From the NCBI GenBank assembly GCA_023525975.1, contig CM042034.1, positions 6,331,501-6,395,500 on the forward strand: a stretch of 64,000 nucleotides of DNA, written 5' to 3'. This document shows, one piece after another, positions 44,727 through 57,225 of the stretch. Under the pieces are notes generated by a model. That model was not told where the DNA came from, searched no databases, and saw nothing but the letters and a program-made list of their open reading frames with translations. The translations under genes were made by a program, and so were the position numbers. Numbering within the stretch: position 1 is the stretch's first letter; every line of letters starts with the position of its first letter. The stretch comes from Smallanthus sonchifolius (taxonomy: Eukaryota; Streptophyta; Magnoliopsida; Asterales; Asteraceae).

Positions 44727-47700
44727 ATGAGTGATCAAGGAGAAAAGACTTGCCCACTTTGTGCTGAAGAGATGGATTTGACAGATCAGCAGCTGAGGCC
44801 TTGCAAATGTGGCTACGGTGTATGGTTCAATTTATTTTTTAGATACTATCTGCTGATCAAAATTTTTTTTTCTCTCCAATTCATCAGATTTTCATATTAG
44901 CGATTAAAAGAAGTATACATGAAATTGATTGCTTATGTAAAGCTAGTTTTTTATCTCATAGTTTTTATGGAATAACTGAGTTTCGTATGTTTTCACAACT
45001 AGTTTACGTTTTATGTGATAAATCAATCAGTTAATTAATTATTTATTGTTTAAGCAACAAAATGTCTTCAATAAGTTGTTTATGTGCATGGTTAATGTGA
45101 CTTATTATTAACATAAAATAATCATCATTTGCAGATTTGTGTATGGTGCTGGCATCACATTATGGAAATGGCTGAGAAGGATGATACGGAAGGAAGGTGT
45201 CCAGCATGTCGTACACCTTATAACAAGGAAAAAATAGTGGGGACTGCATCAAAATGTGAAAGGTTCGGTCTTGAACACGTGTTGCATTGAAAATTGTTGG
45301 CTTATATTTGTTCTGGTGGTTGACCTTGGACTTTTCTTTTTGGCTATCAGATTGGTGGCTGAAATGAGTGTGGAGAAGAAACAGAAGTCACAAAAGGGGA
45401 AAACTAAAACTTCTGAAGGTAGAAAGCAACTTAGCAGTGTGAGGGTTATACAAAGGAACCTTGTTTACATTGTGGGGCTGCCTCTTAATTTAGCAGACGA
45501 AGATGTAATTTGTTTCTCTGTCCCTACAAATTTCTATTAATTTATATTTCTGGAGTTCTTCAAACATAATTCATGTTCTATGGTCCAGCTTCTGCAGCGG
45601 AAAGAATATTTTGGTCAGTATGGGAAAGTGCTAAAAGTTTCTATATCCCGGACAGCAGCTGGCGCCATTCAGCATTTTGCAAACAATACATGCAGCGTGT
45701 AAGTTCAATGTTCTTGAGTGATCATATATTTTTCATTTTTAATTATTTGGTATGGCTGGCATTTATATTTGTAATAATTTATATTGTCTAGATATATTAC
45801 TTACTCAAAGGAGGATGAAGCGGTTCGAAGTATACAGTCAGTACATGGGTTTGTTTTGGAGGGTAGACCTTTGAGGTTAGAGCTTAATAGCATGACTTGA
45901 GATTTTTTTTTCGGTTTTTTTTATTTTTTTTTGTTTTCTAAGTTGATTTATTGGGGTTCTATTGCAGAGCCTGTTTTGGGACTACAAAGTATTGTCATGC
46001 ATGGTTGAGAAGCATGGTATGCTATATGAATAAGTTTATTTTGCCAATGTAGTTTATTTCTTTAACCCACTACTATTTTAGAAACTTTCACTAGGTGGTA
46101 TATTTTTTTTCTCTTGCTATATCTTTTATTGATAATTTGATTTTGTTTATACAGCCTTGCACCAACCCTGATTGCTTGTATTTGCATGAGTTCGGATCAC
46201 AAGAGGATAGCTTCACCAAAGATGAAATAATATCTGAATATACAAGGTATGCCATGCAGCTTATTGAACATAGTAGCCAAAGCTGCAATGTGCAAAGGGA
46301 TTGCCTGTCGCCCAGGCACAAGGCATAAAAAAGCGCACACCCAAGGCAACAAAGTGCAGTAATAGGAACACTTCAAAATTTTTAACAGGCCTTGGAAATT
46401 TAAAGGATATAAGCAAACATCATCTTGATTGCATATGACTACTCTTTGATTCTATAAATATACACAGAAGTTAGAACTTAACTCTCTGCATAAAAAGGCG
46501 TTACTGCAACATAAGTATAAGCAAACATTTAAAATAATAATAGTTTCGTAGTGCACTTGAATCTTGATTAATGGTGAAGCGTCCTTTGATCTAGAGGAGC
46601 AGAGCCGAACACTTGCATGATTTTTTACTGATAAAAGGATGCACAGTAGGTCCCAGTACAGTGGCCCCTATAACATGTAAGCAAAACAGAAGATAAGTGA
46701 CAATCTAGAACCATCAACCTAAACGGAATATAATTTAACAGTTTTAAGAACATGATATAATTTGAAATAAATAAATCAACACACCTTAATTTTGTGCTGG
46801 CTGCTAATTTAAATGTCACTAGTTGGAAGTGTGAGAGCGAGAGGAACTAATACTCTGCACCATGAAGTTTTACTTGGCTGGCTTGAAATAGTAGTTGAAC
46901 AGGATTAAATGCACAATGCTTTTGACTTCTTTAATCATATGGTTAAACTAAGATGTGAATGGGTTCAAGTAAAAGTCCCTACTTTTTTTTCCATAATTTC
47001 TCCAGCCCTATTTGCGCCTGGCCTTTGCCTGACTCAAGGTGCATGCCTCTGTTGCGCCTAGAACAAGGTCTTCGCCTTGCGTCTACCAGAGGCACATGCG
47101 CCTCGTCTGACAGTCTAGACGTGTGACTTGTGGACTTTTGATTACTATGGTATTGAATTTTCAATTTTGTTATAGCCATGTTTACCTGATTCTTGATATT
47201 ATTTTGGGATGAATTTTATCAAACTTGTCGCTTTTATTAATAGTCTTTTGGAAAACATGTATTTGCAAGAAAAATCTCATAAAATGGTACGCATGAGTTT
47301 TGTCTTTGGTATGGTTGTTGGATGACTATAAAATTACTCTCTAAATTATGGTTGTAATTGTCATTCTAATTTATATGTAAGTCATGTTTTGTTTGACTTG
47401 GATAATAGAAGGAAGTCAGGAACATGGTCCAAGTAAAAAGGAACAACACACTTGATGCTATATTGAAAAACGTAAAGCTTGTAAAACCGTCCCCAAAGAC
47501 TGTATTATTTACTAATTTAGGGAATTTAGTAGATTATTTTACCTTATAAAATATAACACAATATGTATATGCTTGTTGAAATGAAAAAAAAATATACATG
47601 TAATGGTTTCAAATACTTTTATTATTTTCCTTACCATTCTAATAACTGTACATATATCATTTATTTTAGATTTACATTATTCAACTTCTTAACTAGTGAG

Positions 47701-50700
47701 GTTTCAGTGAAGCATATTTTTATCAATGTTTTTAGGAAAACCATTGCTGGGAACATTTAGATGCATATGTACTTCCAAGTTTTTTATTTCTTGGTCAAGT
47801 TAATGATATTAGAATGTTCTTTCTAGTGTTACATTCATGTTTCGTCATCAGATTCGAATAGTTAGAAATTTTCATATATTGAACAATTTTTACTTTTGCC
47901 TACGATGTTACATTTGTTTCAATTCATACATCTTTTTAAGTGAGATGGAAGTTGTTACACTCATGGTTCAGTAAGAGTTGCTGAATAAAACATTGGTGAT
48001 ACTTGATAATTTAGAGCCCTTATCTTAAAACATTTTAAGATAAGCTATCTAAACTCAAATATAGGGTTAGTTTGGTCTCTAGATACATTTGGCCTTTTTG
48101 TTAGTTGGAATCATGTAATGATTTATTGGCCCCTAATTAACTTAACTAGTGGTTTTAAAGGGGTAGAGTACAGCAAGTTACTGGTGCTACAATAGAATTG
48201 CAAAGGCGTTCAGGGAATATTTTACCACCTGCAGCAGATGATTACTCTAATAACAGCACTTCTTCGTTGGGAAAACCTATTAGTAAAACTACTACAAATG
48301 TAAGACATTCTTTGTTGACTTTTTCACAATTTGCTATTTTTGTTTTCTGACTTCCTTCATGAGATTATATTGACTTTTTGGTCTTTAATATGATCCAAGG
48401 GCATTTCATTTCAGCTATTAGGTACTTATGTCTTTTGAATTTAGTCTTATAATATTCTAGATAGCTTTTTAAAATTCAAGTTTCTATGATGAATAAGTAA
48501 ACATGAATTATAGTTTCAAATTAACAATAATGATGATTTCTATGTTAGGGTGTACTTTGTTGTTACATTAATAAACATCGATGTTGATGTTGACTTTAAT
48601 GACACTTTTGGTCAACAGGATCAAGCGAACAGTATGAAAGGGTCCCCACCAAATAGTAGTTCTGGAAGATCTTTAGCCCTTCCTGCAGCAGCCTCATGGT
48701 ATGTCCTTTCCCACATTAAATATATCCATTTGTTTATGAGTGGGTTGATTTGGGTTTTGTTTTATACCGGAAGGATCAACTAAAAATGGAACGGGCCATA
48801 CAAGGTTAAACGGGTTGGAAGTTGTCCAAAGTGTATTTTTAACACATACTTGATCATGTTTTTTTCCTCCTAAAGTAAGATTATTACTATAATTATATGG
48901 TTTTTGTAATCTTGTTTAAAACATTGAAGTCCAAAAAATGGACATATAGTGGTTGCGGGTCAACTTGACCAATTTCAACTACCCTTAAACCTTGTCCGCC
49001 CTTAAACCTTGTCCGTTTTGATTCAGACCACCCACCATGCCACCTCTAGTGTTTCTTTTCTAATATTTAATGAGTTTTACAGGGGAACACGTGCTTCAAA
49101 TAGCCAGCCTTTTGCTGCAAATTTAGCGGGTCCCAATGGACCTTCTAAGCAAAAGGTGGACACCTGTACTACACAATCATCTTCAACAGCAGTGGTGAGC
49201 CCTTCATCACATAATAATGAGATACTAAAGAAACATATTGAGGAAATCCCAACTGCCGATACAAAAGGTAAGCTAGAACATTCAGAATCTGCAAAACAGG
49301 TTATGGACACAGACCATGGACAAACCATGTCTGAGATACCTGCTGTAGATAACGATAGCGACCTGGATGTTTCTGATGAAGAAAGAATCCACCAGTTATC
49401 TTCTGACATGTCAGCAATCAGCATTGTTAAAAATGATGTATCACATCCAAGTGAAGACGAGAAACTTAAAGAACCATTGGATGATAATTATGTTACTGGA
49501 GAACAGTCATGGAATAAAGTACAAGAAGCTGCAATTAATGAAGTAGAAGCCGATTTGTTATCTTTTAATAATCAAAGGCTCAGTGATCCAGAAGTTGTTA
49601 CACATAATACCCATACATATACAGGCTATGTACAGAATATGCCTCAATCATCTCATTTGAACTCTAATATTCCAATAGTTAATGGCGATTCTTATTTTCA
49701 TGCTACAGAAGGGAATAAGAAGCAAATAGGAATATTTGATGATACGGTTACAGCTGTATCAAATGGGGATCATAAAACTGGCTTAGATTTAGGAGAGAAC
49801 AGTATAATATCTAATATTTTGTCGATGGATTTTGACCCGTGGAACGATTCATTAACCTCCCCTCAGAATCTGGCTAAATTATTAAGTAATGGTGACAAAC
49901 AACAACAGGGATCTCAAAGAGTTTCAGCTTCAAAAAAACCGCAAAACTTTAATCAATCAAGGTTTTCATTTGCAAGAGAGGATGATGAATGCATAGTTCA
50001 AAAGTCAAATTTCACTGCAAGCTTGAGTGATTTTGGGAATGGTCTCAATCTTCGGAACTTCAATACAGATATATATTCAGGTCAGCATACAGATCGCAAT
50101 GGTTTCTCTTCTTTTAACTTTGAGGAATCTGATCGTACTGCTGGCAGTTATTCATCTATGTCTTCCAACAAGTTTTCAGGTATAATCTACTAATTTAATT
50201 TCACTGTTTTTTTAATCGTCTACCAATATACTTGGTTTATATGATATCTATAAATGTGACAGCTTCAAGATCCCAAATTTCTGCCCCTCCTGGGTTTATG
50301 GGCCCCAGCAGAGCTCCACCTCCAGGCTTCACTTCTAACGAGAGAATTGAACAAACCTATGACAACCTATCTGGTTTGTTACAATTTTTCTTTATATTAT
50401 TATATGTTCTCTTATTTACCTTATTTATTTATTATCTTTCATCCTCGTTTTTTTCAGGGAATCATATGTTTGACAGTTCGTTTTTACTGAGAAAAGTGAA
50501 TCAAGCACCAGGTGCTGTATATAATGATGGTGGTATTAGTGAGCTTGAATTCATGGATCCTGCAATATTGGCGGTTGGTGGTAGGGTTCCTGGTGGTGTC
50601 ACTAGTCCAGGTTTAGACATGAGATCAAACTATCCTTCACAAGTTAGCTCATATGAAAATGATAACAGGCTTAGACTTTTGGTGCAAAGATCTTTCGCAC

Positions 50701-51053
50701 AACAAAACCTGAGATTTAATGAACTAGGAGGAGATAACTTATCTTTTCCCCAAAGAACAGATTCTTATGGAGTTCCTTCTAGAATCATAGATCAAACTCT
50801 ACCCAACAACAATCATCGATCCCATTATCAGCAGCAGCAGGTGGGTAGTTTCCAACAGGCAAGAATGATGTCTAGCAATGGCCATTGGGGGGACGGTTGG
50901 AATGAAGTTCAGAATGCTAATGATATTGCAATGGCGGAGATTTTAAGAAATGAGAGACTGGGTGGGTTCAACAAATATTATTCAGGCTATGAAGATACAA
51001 AATTCAGGGTGCCAAGTTCAGGTGACGTGTATAACCGTACATTTGGAATTTGA
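44727..51053 (+). CDS. NOT4: NOT4-like RING/RRM E3 ubiquitin ligase of the CCR4-NOT complex
   Basis: CNOT4/Not4-type E3 ligase linking ubiquitination with mRNA decay and translation control. Twelve coding exons join in phase to 910 aa: 44727-44819, 45135-45262, 45351-45504, 45589-45698, 45792-45875, 45968-46016, 46155-46246, 48161-48299, 48619-48698, 49083-50179, 50263-50373 and 50458-51053. The C4C4 RING uses C9, C12, C26, C28, C33, C36, C53 and C56. A Lys-rich linker leads to an RRM (about 104-193) and a C3H finger, C199-x8-C208-x4-C213-x3-H217. The long remainder is Ser/Asn/Gln-rich and likely disordered, with APPGFMGPSRAPPPGFT near 700. Residue 31 is Gly where I recall Glu or Gln in homologues; it falls at the exon 1/2 junction, so a different splice choice could alter it. 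Intron 7 is 1.9 kb. No lesion is seen. Confidence 0.93.
46278..47130. repeat. Repeat-like insert in NOT4 intron 7
   Basis: The left side has GTCGCCCAGGCACAAGGC and AAAAGCGCACACCCAAGGC. The right side has GCGCCTGGCCTTTGCC, TTGCGCCTAGAACAAGG and GAGGCACATGCGCCTCG. The two GC-rich ends are roughly complementary in word content, suggesting inverted arms around an AT-rich middle. I cannot name the family. Confidence 0.4.
48780..49048. mobile_element. GGTGGCAAA-type MITE in a NOT4 intron
   Basis: The right end, inverted, reads TAGAGGTGGCATGG. Internal words include AAGTGTATTTTTAACACATA and GCGGGTCAACTTGACC. These parallel the FtsZ2 intron 4 element. It ends about 35 bp before the acceptor of the largest coding exon. 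Confidence 0.55.
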
Positions 51054-51201
51054 ATGGTGGTTGGTAATTCTGAGCTTGTTGGGCCCAAAACTGTATGGCT
51101 GACTCTTGATTCGTCTTCACTGGATCAGTGAAAGATCGAAACTTCTGAAACAAGGGCTTCCAGAAACCAGCAGGTGAGCTCGTAAATCGTTTTTTTTTAT
51201 T

Positions 51202-51327
51202 TAGGAGTGTAAATGAGCTCTGAGCCCTAGCTCCCTAGTCGAGCTCAATATGTGAAAAGCTCCGGCTCGATTTGAGCTTTTAGCGAGCCGATCTCGAGTA
51301 GCTCACCAGCAGTCGTTTAAACCCCTA
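51202..51327. mobile_element. Short hAT-MITE-like element behind NOT4
   Basis: The ends TAGGAGTGTAAATG and, inverted, TAGGGGTTTAAACG enclose GAGCTC-rich sequence in only 126 bp. It falls in or next to the NOT4 3' UTR. No matching 8-bp flanks were found. Confidence 0.55.
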
Positions 51328-51916
51328 ATTCTTTGTTAATTGAAGTTTTTAACGAGGAAGATGTTTGTTTTGGGTCAAGCAGGCAAAGAAAGTTATGAGA
51401 TATGAGGACCTTGTTCCAGAAGTCTTTGAGTGGAGGATATGCTGTACATAAGAATCTTTCAGTTGTGATTCTCCTGGAAAATAATCTTGGAGCCGTCACT
51501 AGTCTCTATCAGTGTGAAGATGAACAAAGTTAATCTGCATCCAAACGGTCGTAAAGTGGTTTTCCTTGTTTACTTGTTTTAAGTTTTAACATTTTTTGTC
51601 GTGTGATTAAACTAACTTTACTACTACATATACAAGTGATTTTCATACATGAAACTTGAGGTGATTTTTAAGTGAATATATATATATATATACTTCTCCC
51701 ATTTGACTTGAAGCCCTCCAAAACGAGCTGGTCGGGTTTGGTAACTAGTCAAAATGGGTTATTTTCCAGCAAATGGGCTTGTTTGAAAGTGGTCGGTTTT
51801 GAAGAAAGACGCATCAAATTGGTTCACCCATTAAATTTGTTTTTATGATGATTAGTGGTGACGGCTAGTGGTGGCAGTATCTGTGATGGTGTTGGTGGGA
51901 CTGGTTGGTAGTGAAT

Positions 51917-53600
51917 AGAGGTGCACATTTTGGGCCGGAGCCGGTTATTTTAGAGCCGGGTTGAAACGGGTCGGGTCAGGAAGAACAAAAACTGGTTTAG
52001 AACCGGGTTCTGCGAAGCCACCTTGAAGAACCGGTCAGGTCCGGAACCGGTTCCAACGTGGTTCGATTTTTTTTTCCTTATTAATTATTATAATAACATT
52101 AAACAATATAAAATTTGCTTTTATTTATTTTTAATAATTCCAAAACAAAAGATATACACATTCCTTAAAAATAACATAATTTTAAACACTGTTTTTTGTT
52201 TTTATTTGATTCGTCATCGTAGTTCTATTAGTCGACTATGCCAGCCTGGAATTATTACGAACGAATCGTTGTATCGTAGGCTAGTTCTTCGTCAGATATG
52301 TCGGAAGAGAGTCCATCGTTCATCTCTTCGTCGTGTACTTTTCAAGTACTATTTCTTCTTCGAGGTTTGTTTGGTCTGGTATACGGCCGACTATGTCCAA
52401 CCGGGTGATCCTTTAAGCAAATGCACATCTTTATTGACCCAGGAGCGAGTCTTGTTCTTTGTAACGATAAAACCCTGTCACTCGGAGAAAATACAGATTC
52501 CGAAGCTATGCAGATTCCATAGCGGATAGAGTCGGAAATTTGGATTCAATTTCTTTCCATCAAGCCAAAATATCAAAATTGTGATAATCTTTGGCATACA
52601 TAGTGGATATATAATCCGATTCACTATATCTTCGGAGCTCGCTTGATGGGGTGATGTTACCCCTTTGTCGTTTAGCTGTATCATTTTGAACGTTATTTAA
52701 TAAAGCCACCACCGGGTCCTTAATAATCGGGTTACCAACACTTGAACTTGATGCCCGTGACGTATGTACGTTTATATCGGACCCATATCTTATTAAATAA
52801 AAGTCATACATTGATTGAAGATTATATTAATTTTTTTGTTTCTTTGGAAAAATTTGGGTGTTCATCGTGCAAATCCAAAGCGTTTCTCGAATCATGTTTG
52901 TCAATCGAGGGTTGGTTGTCGAAGTGGTTAAACGACAAAGCTTCCTGAATCACGAACTTCTCCATTCGATCCTGAACCGTATTTACGTCGTAATGAAATA
53001 TTCGACCGTCACTACCCAATTGTGTTTGTTCGGAGTTCTTATCTGCTTTCAGCGCTTGCAATATTTATTAACAATGTGCTTCTCCATACTCGAGTTTGAT
53101 TATTTTTTCAAAAAAGTGCTACAAAACTTGCAACGCACCTTTTGACCTGTCACTAATCTCAACAAAATCCCAATTTTACCAAATTTATTGGTTTCTATTA
53201 TGCAGAAACACCCGAACAACGAATGATTGTGATTGTGATTGTGTTGTGAGTGAGCAATAACGAGAGTAGAAAGTGTGGAAGTAAAACAAGTGTTATGCGA
53301 GTATTTTTTTTGCAATTTTTCGTTCGGTTTTACGTTTTTAAGTTGGGTACTCAACAAATTCATCTAACATTTATTTATTCTAACTTAGGGGGGCTAAAAA
53401 AAATAAGAAAAATGATAAAAAAAAAAAAAAAACACCTCCAATGGCTATATAGCCGTTAAAAAAAGACTACTTTTTTGGGGGTCAAATTAACGGCTCGAAC
53501 CGGGTAAGAACCCGTTCCAGCCGGGTCCAGGTAGGAACTGGTTGCGCATAGGTAAACCCACCCCGGGTAGGAACCGCGGGTTTCAAATGTGATGGAAACT
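51917..53600 (-). pseudogene. hAT transposase relic lacking its catalytic middle
   Basis: The minus strand shows, from the right, a BED-finger-like GQKVRCKFCSTFLKK (about 53100-53150), then a FHYDVNTVQDRMEKF stretch (about 52990). It then jumps to the C-terminal part: SELRRYSESDYIS and FDILAWWKEIESKFPTLSAM (about 52500-52640), then RVLSLQRTRLAPGSIKMCI (about 52400-52470) from the hAT dimerisation region. The long central catalytic region is missing and stops occur. GAGCCGG/CCGGGT-rich arms near 51930-52060 and 53490-53590 mark the element ends; a left terminus may be TAGAGGTGCACATT. Confidence 0.75.
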
Positions 53601-53949
53601 GTGAAGAAGATGAATCCGGATTTCTAGTCAAAGGGTTTTCAAATAGATGAATATTCGTGTATGTGGTTTTATTTTTTATTTTTCTATCTTCAAATAAGAT
53701 GAATGTGATAGAATCTGTGATTTATGGTTTGAAAAAAAAGGTTGAAGAAAGAAGATAGCGAGTATTTTGGTAATTTTTTTAACATTTTGTTGGAAAGGTA
53801 GAATTCCATCAGAAGTGTGAAGGAGTGTTAAATTCCTTAAGTTGTTGGAATATTTTCCAATCCTAATTTCATCGGGCGTTAACCAAACACGTTTTTTGAT
53901 GGAAAACTTTTAGAATTTAGGGTTTAAGATAAGAATTGGAGATGATTTT

Positions 53950-54330
53950 CAAAAGGCACATATCGACATTGTGGCACTCTTCTTGGGGAGGATAAGAAGT
54001 GTAGATTCGATAGCATTATGGTTAATCATCTTTTTGTCACATGCCCTTTCACAAAAGACAAGCGAGGTAGATTCTATACATTGGTGCAAAGTCGCCCCCT
54101 CAATTGTGGATCTGTCGAAGAAGCACCAAAGAATAAGAAGACACTCCCTATCCCTGCATCCCATAAGAAGCTAATACAAAACATTTTTCTAGCTACCTTA
54201 TGGTTTGTATGAAAAACGAGTAATGACAAGAATTTCAACAACAAACCAGCGTTGTCTTCAAAGGTTATAGAAGAGATCAAATCGAACACGTTTATATGAG
54301 TAAAAATTAGAACAAGATTTCCACGTTAGA
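53950..54330 (+). pseudogene. LINE 3' end fragment (zinc-binding RT tail)
   Basis: A plus-strand frame gives VNHLFVTCPFTKDK, then IQNIFLATLWFV, a stop, KTSNDKNFNNKP, SSKVIEEIKSNTFI, another stop and VKIRTRF. This is the zf-RVT region and C-terminal tail of plant L1-type LINE proteins. At both stops TGA stands where Trp (TGG) is usual. No poly(A) tail is clear. Confidence 0.65.
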
Positions 54331-57225
54331 ATGGACATGATGGTTTAACTTTTACATTTTATAATTTTCCATAATTGTAACATTTTATAATTTTCACTAT
54401 GTGGTAGGTGTGATTTCTTATAGTCTTAAAAAGAAATATGCCAAATATGGAGAAAAAGTCAAGTTGATATTAATTAAAAAAATTAATTGAAGGTTTTGGG
54501 CGTGGCAAAACCCTCTCCAATGAAACATCAACTTGACCATAATTGCATTTATACACCTTTTCAATTGTGCATTGGCCAATTAACATACCACCAATTGGGT
54601 CAAAAGAGGTAGCGTATTACTTGTTCTTACCCACTTCATCTTAACCGCATATTCTCCACCAATGCCATGATACTTTTGTGTGTCAAGAATGTTATATTTT
54701 CTGTTGTTTATAGAAGAAAATATAGTAAATTACAGAAAACTATATATTAACTTACAAGTTTGTTCTTTAAGATTAATTACGTTAAACATCTTCATTGTTA
54801 ATTTTTATATCATAATTATACATACAAGAATGCAATTTTAAAGTAAAAAAACTTTTTGTTAGAAAAAAACGAAACTAATATGCAATTACAAAAAGATCTT
54901 ATTCAATTAAACACTTTGTTAATTTTACTATTATTTATTACATTTATATTATATAAAAATCAAGAAATTATTTAGGGAAATAAATATTATGATATCTCAA
55001 GTAAATAACTAAATTGAGCAAATAAAAACATTTGTAATAGAATAAAAATCTATAAATAAGGGCAAGATGGTTATTTAGATAAAAAAAAACCAACAGAAAA
55101 AGTTAACTTCTGTTAGTGGAAAAAATGTAATGTATTACAAACCCTTTAGTTTAAGAATGTTTAACGTAATTATTAATTAATGAAGATGAATGACCAAACC
55201 TACAAGTTGGTATATACATAAAGAATGATTTTTATAATTTACTAAAGAAAACAACTTGATAAAAAAAACCTATCAAACTAACGGCAAAATGAGAAAATAT
55301 AATAATAACCGTCGTGGTCGTCGTCAAAGTAGTCATATTCACATGCTATCTTATATCTTTATAGTTATTAATAAATTTCACACATTTAATCAAGACATAC
55401 CAAAAACATTGACCACAACTCACGTATCAACTTGCACTCGTGTATAGTTATCAAGAATTATTTTTTTTACGAAGCTTTGTAATATGTGACCACAACTCAT
55501 AAATAATATTTATTGGATGTAATACGCTTTTTGTTCTATATCTTCTTAGTATGAAATTGTTTGTTTAAAATGTAATAAATAAACTTAACAACCCAAAAAA
55601 ATTACACATGAAATAGTTATATCCTTAGTCAATATAATGATTACAACTTAAGTTTAATGAATATAACGTCGATCATCAATACTTTGGTCATGTTTTTCTA
55701 CCATCAATGATTAAATGAAGATAATGTTGTTCAACGATTACTACATTAACACTATATTTATTGTTGGTGTAGAGGTGGCGTTTAGATGGTTCTCGTATTA
55801 ATAACAACCAACCATAACATCTTCACATCATAAGCTAACGCACTTATTTCACCAACAAATTCCACCATTTTAATCTTCCAGCAACATGCTATTAGTACTA
55901 TCTTTCTAAGTTTAGCATAAAACATTATGTTAAAGACATTGTCGATGGTATACCATCCTCGTCTTATGTTAATTAAGTTAAGTATGTCTTCACGGTATTA
56001 TATTATGATAATAATTTAGCAACTGATTTTAACAAAATAAAATACAATCTTGGTAGTACTAGTATTGCATACTTTACTAAAAGAAAGATGTGTTGATTGG
56101 AAATAAAAAACCCGAACTAGTCACTTTACTAGGTGTTTGCATCAATCTATTTTTGGCAAGTTATAAACTCATACTAAAGTAAGTATTTCCACCCTTTCTC
56201 CGACGCCCTCTCTCTATTAGGAAAACATGTATTACAAACAAGCACTACAATGTTGCTTCATAATATTATCATCAAGTGCTAAGGTCACAAAAACATGTAT
56301 ACATTTTTTTAACTTACAAAAATATGAGAACATATAATCATCACCATGTTCCACGTAATGTTAAAAAGGTACAAATCGTTAGCAATGTATGTTGGTTGGA
56401 TTAAATTGTTGTATTCATAGCAACAAACATGCACTTGTTTTCTTTAGAACGGTTGATTGACAAACCCTCCTAAACAAGCCCTAAACTAGACAAACCCTAA
56501 TTGTAGCTACGACGCTTCACCATTCTTGTTCTCATATTTTGTTAAGTTAAAAACATTGCATAACACCACTCCTATGAGTAATTGGTCCATACATTACGTA
56601 TCAATCACGAACAAGATTGATCTTGTGATTCTAATTACCCCCAAAATGCTTGGACCACCGTCCTCGCTAACAAACTTCCAATACATTAAGATCTCTCTAT
56701 ATGTGTTTAAATGAATATGCTTTAGTGATTATTATTGTTAAAATTCCAAGCCTTAAATAGCAATCCAAAGTACTATCATTTCTATGAAGAAAATGAATCA
56801 TCCGTTAGTTTAACATAGTGTACATATAGATTTTTTGTACGCTAACGACAGAATACGCCAGTGAAAACCTTATACACGTGGCTTCCAGTTGCGTATGACA
56901 GGCATTTTAGCCTACATTGATGAAAAAGTATGATACACGAGAAAATGTGGATATGCAACCATGAAGTAGCGTATGCCATGACTATAAGCGTAATTATTGT
57001 ATGACATGGCTACGATCCCTCTCAACGAAAAATGGTACTTTGATACTATTTTTGTAAGCTACAATTTCGGTAGAAATAGACTAGTAGTAGCAAACATAGT
57101 GCTCGTTGATTCTTACACACAAAAACACACATCTATGAATATTAGGCAGTTCTGCTGCTGTAGCAGTTACTATATGAAACAATCAGTCAATTGGTCAATA
57201 TAAACAATGTTTCTTTTAGACAAAG
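54331..57225. other. AT-rich spacer downstream of AP2/TOE
   Basis: Long noncoding stretch of low complexity. ACTTGACCATAATTGC and TCAATTGTGCATTGGCC near 54530-54580 are short ordinary sequence. The AP2/TOE 3' UTR should lie at about 56900-57225. I see no gene, RNA or complete transposon. Confidence 0.5.
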
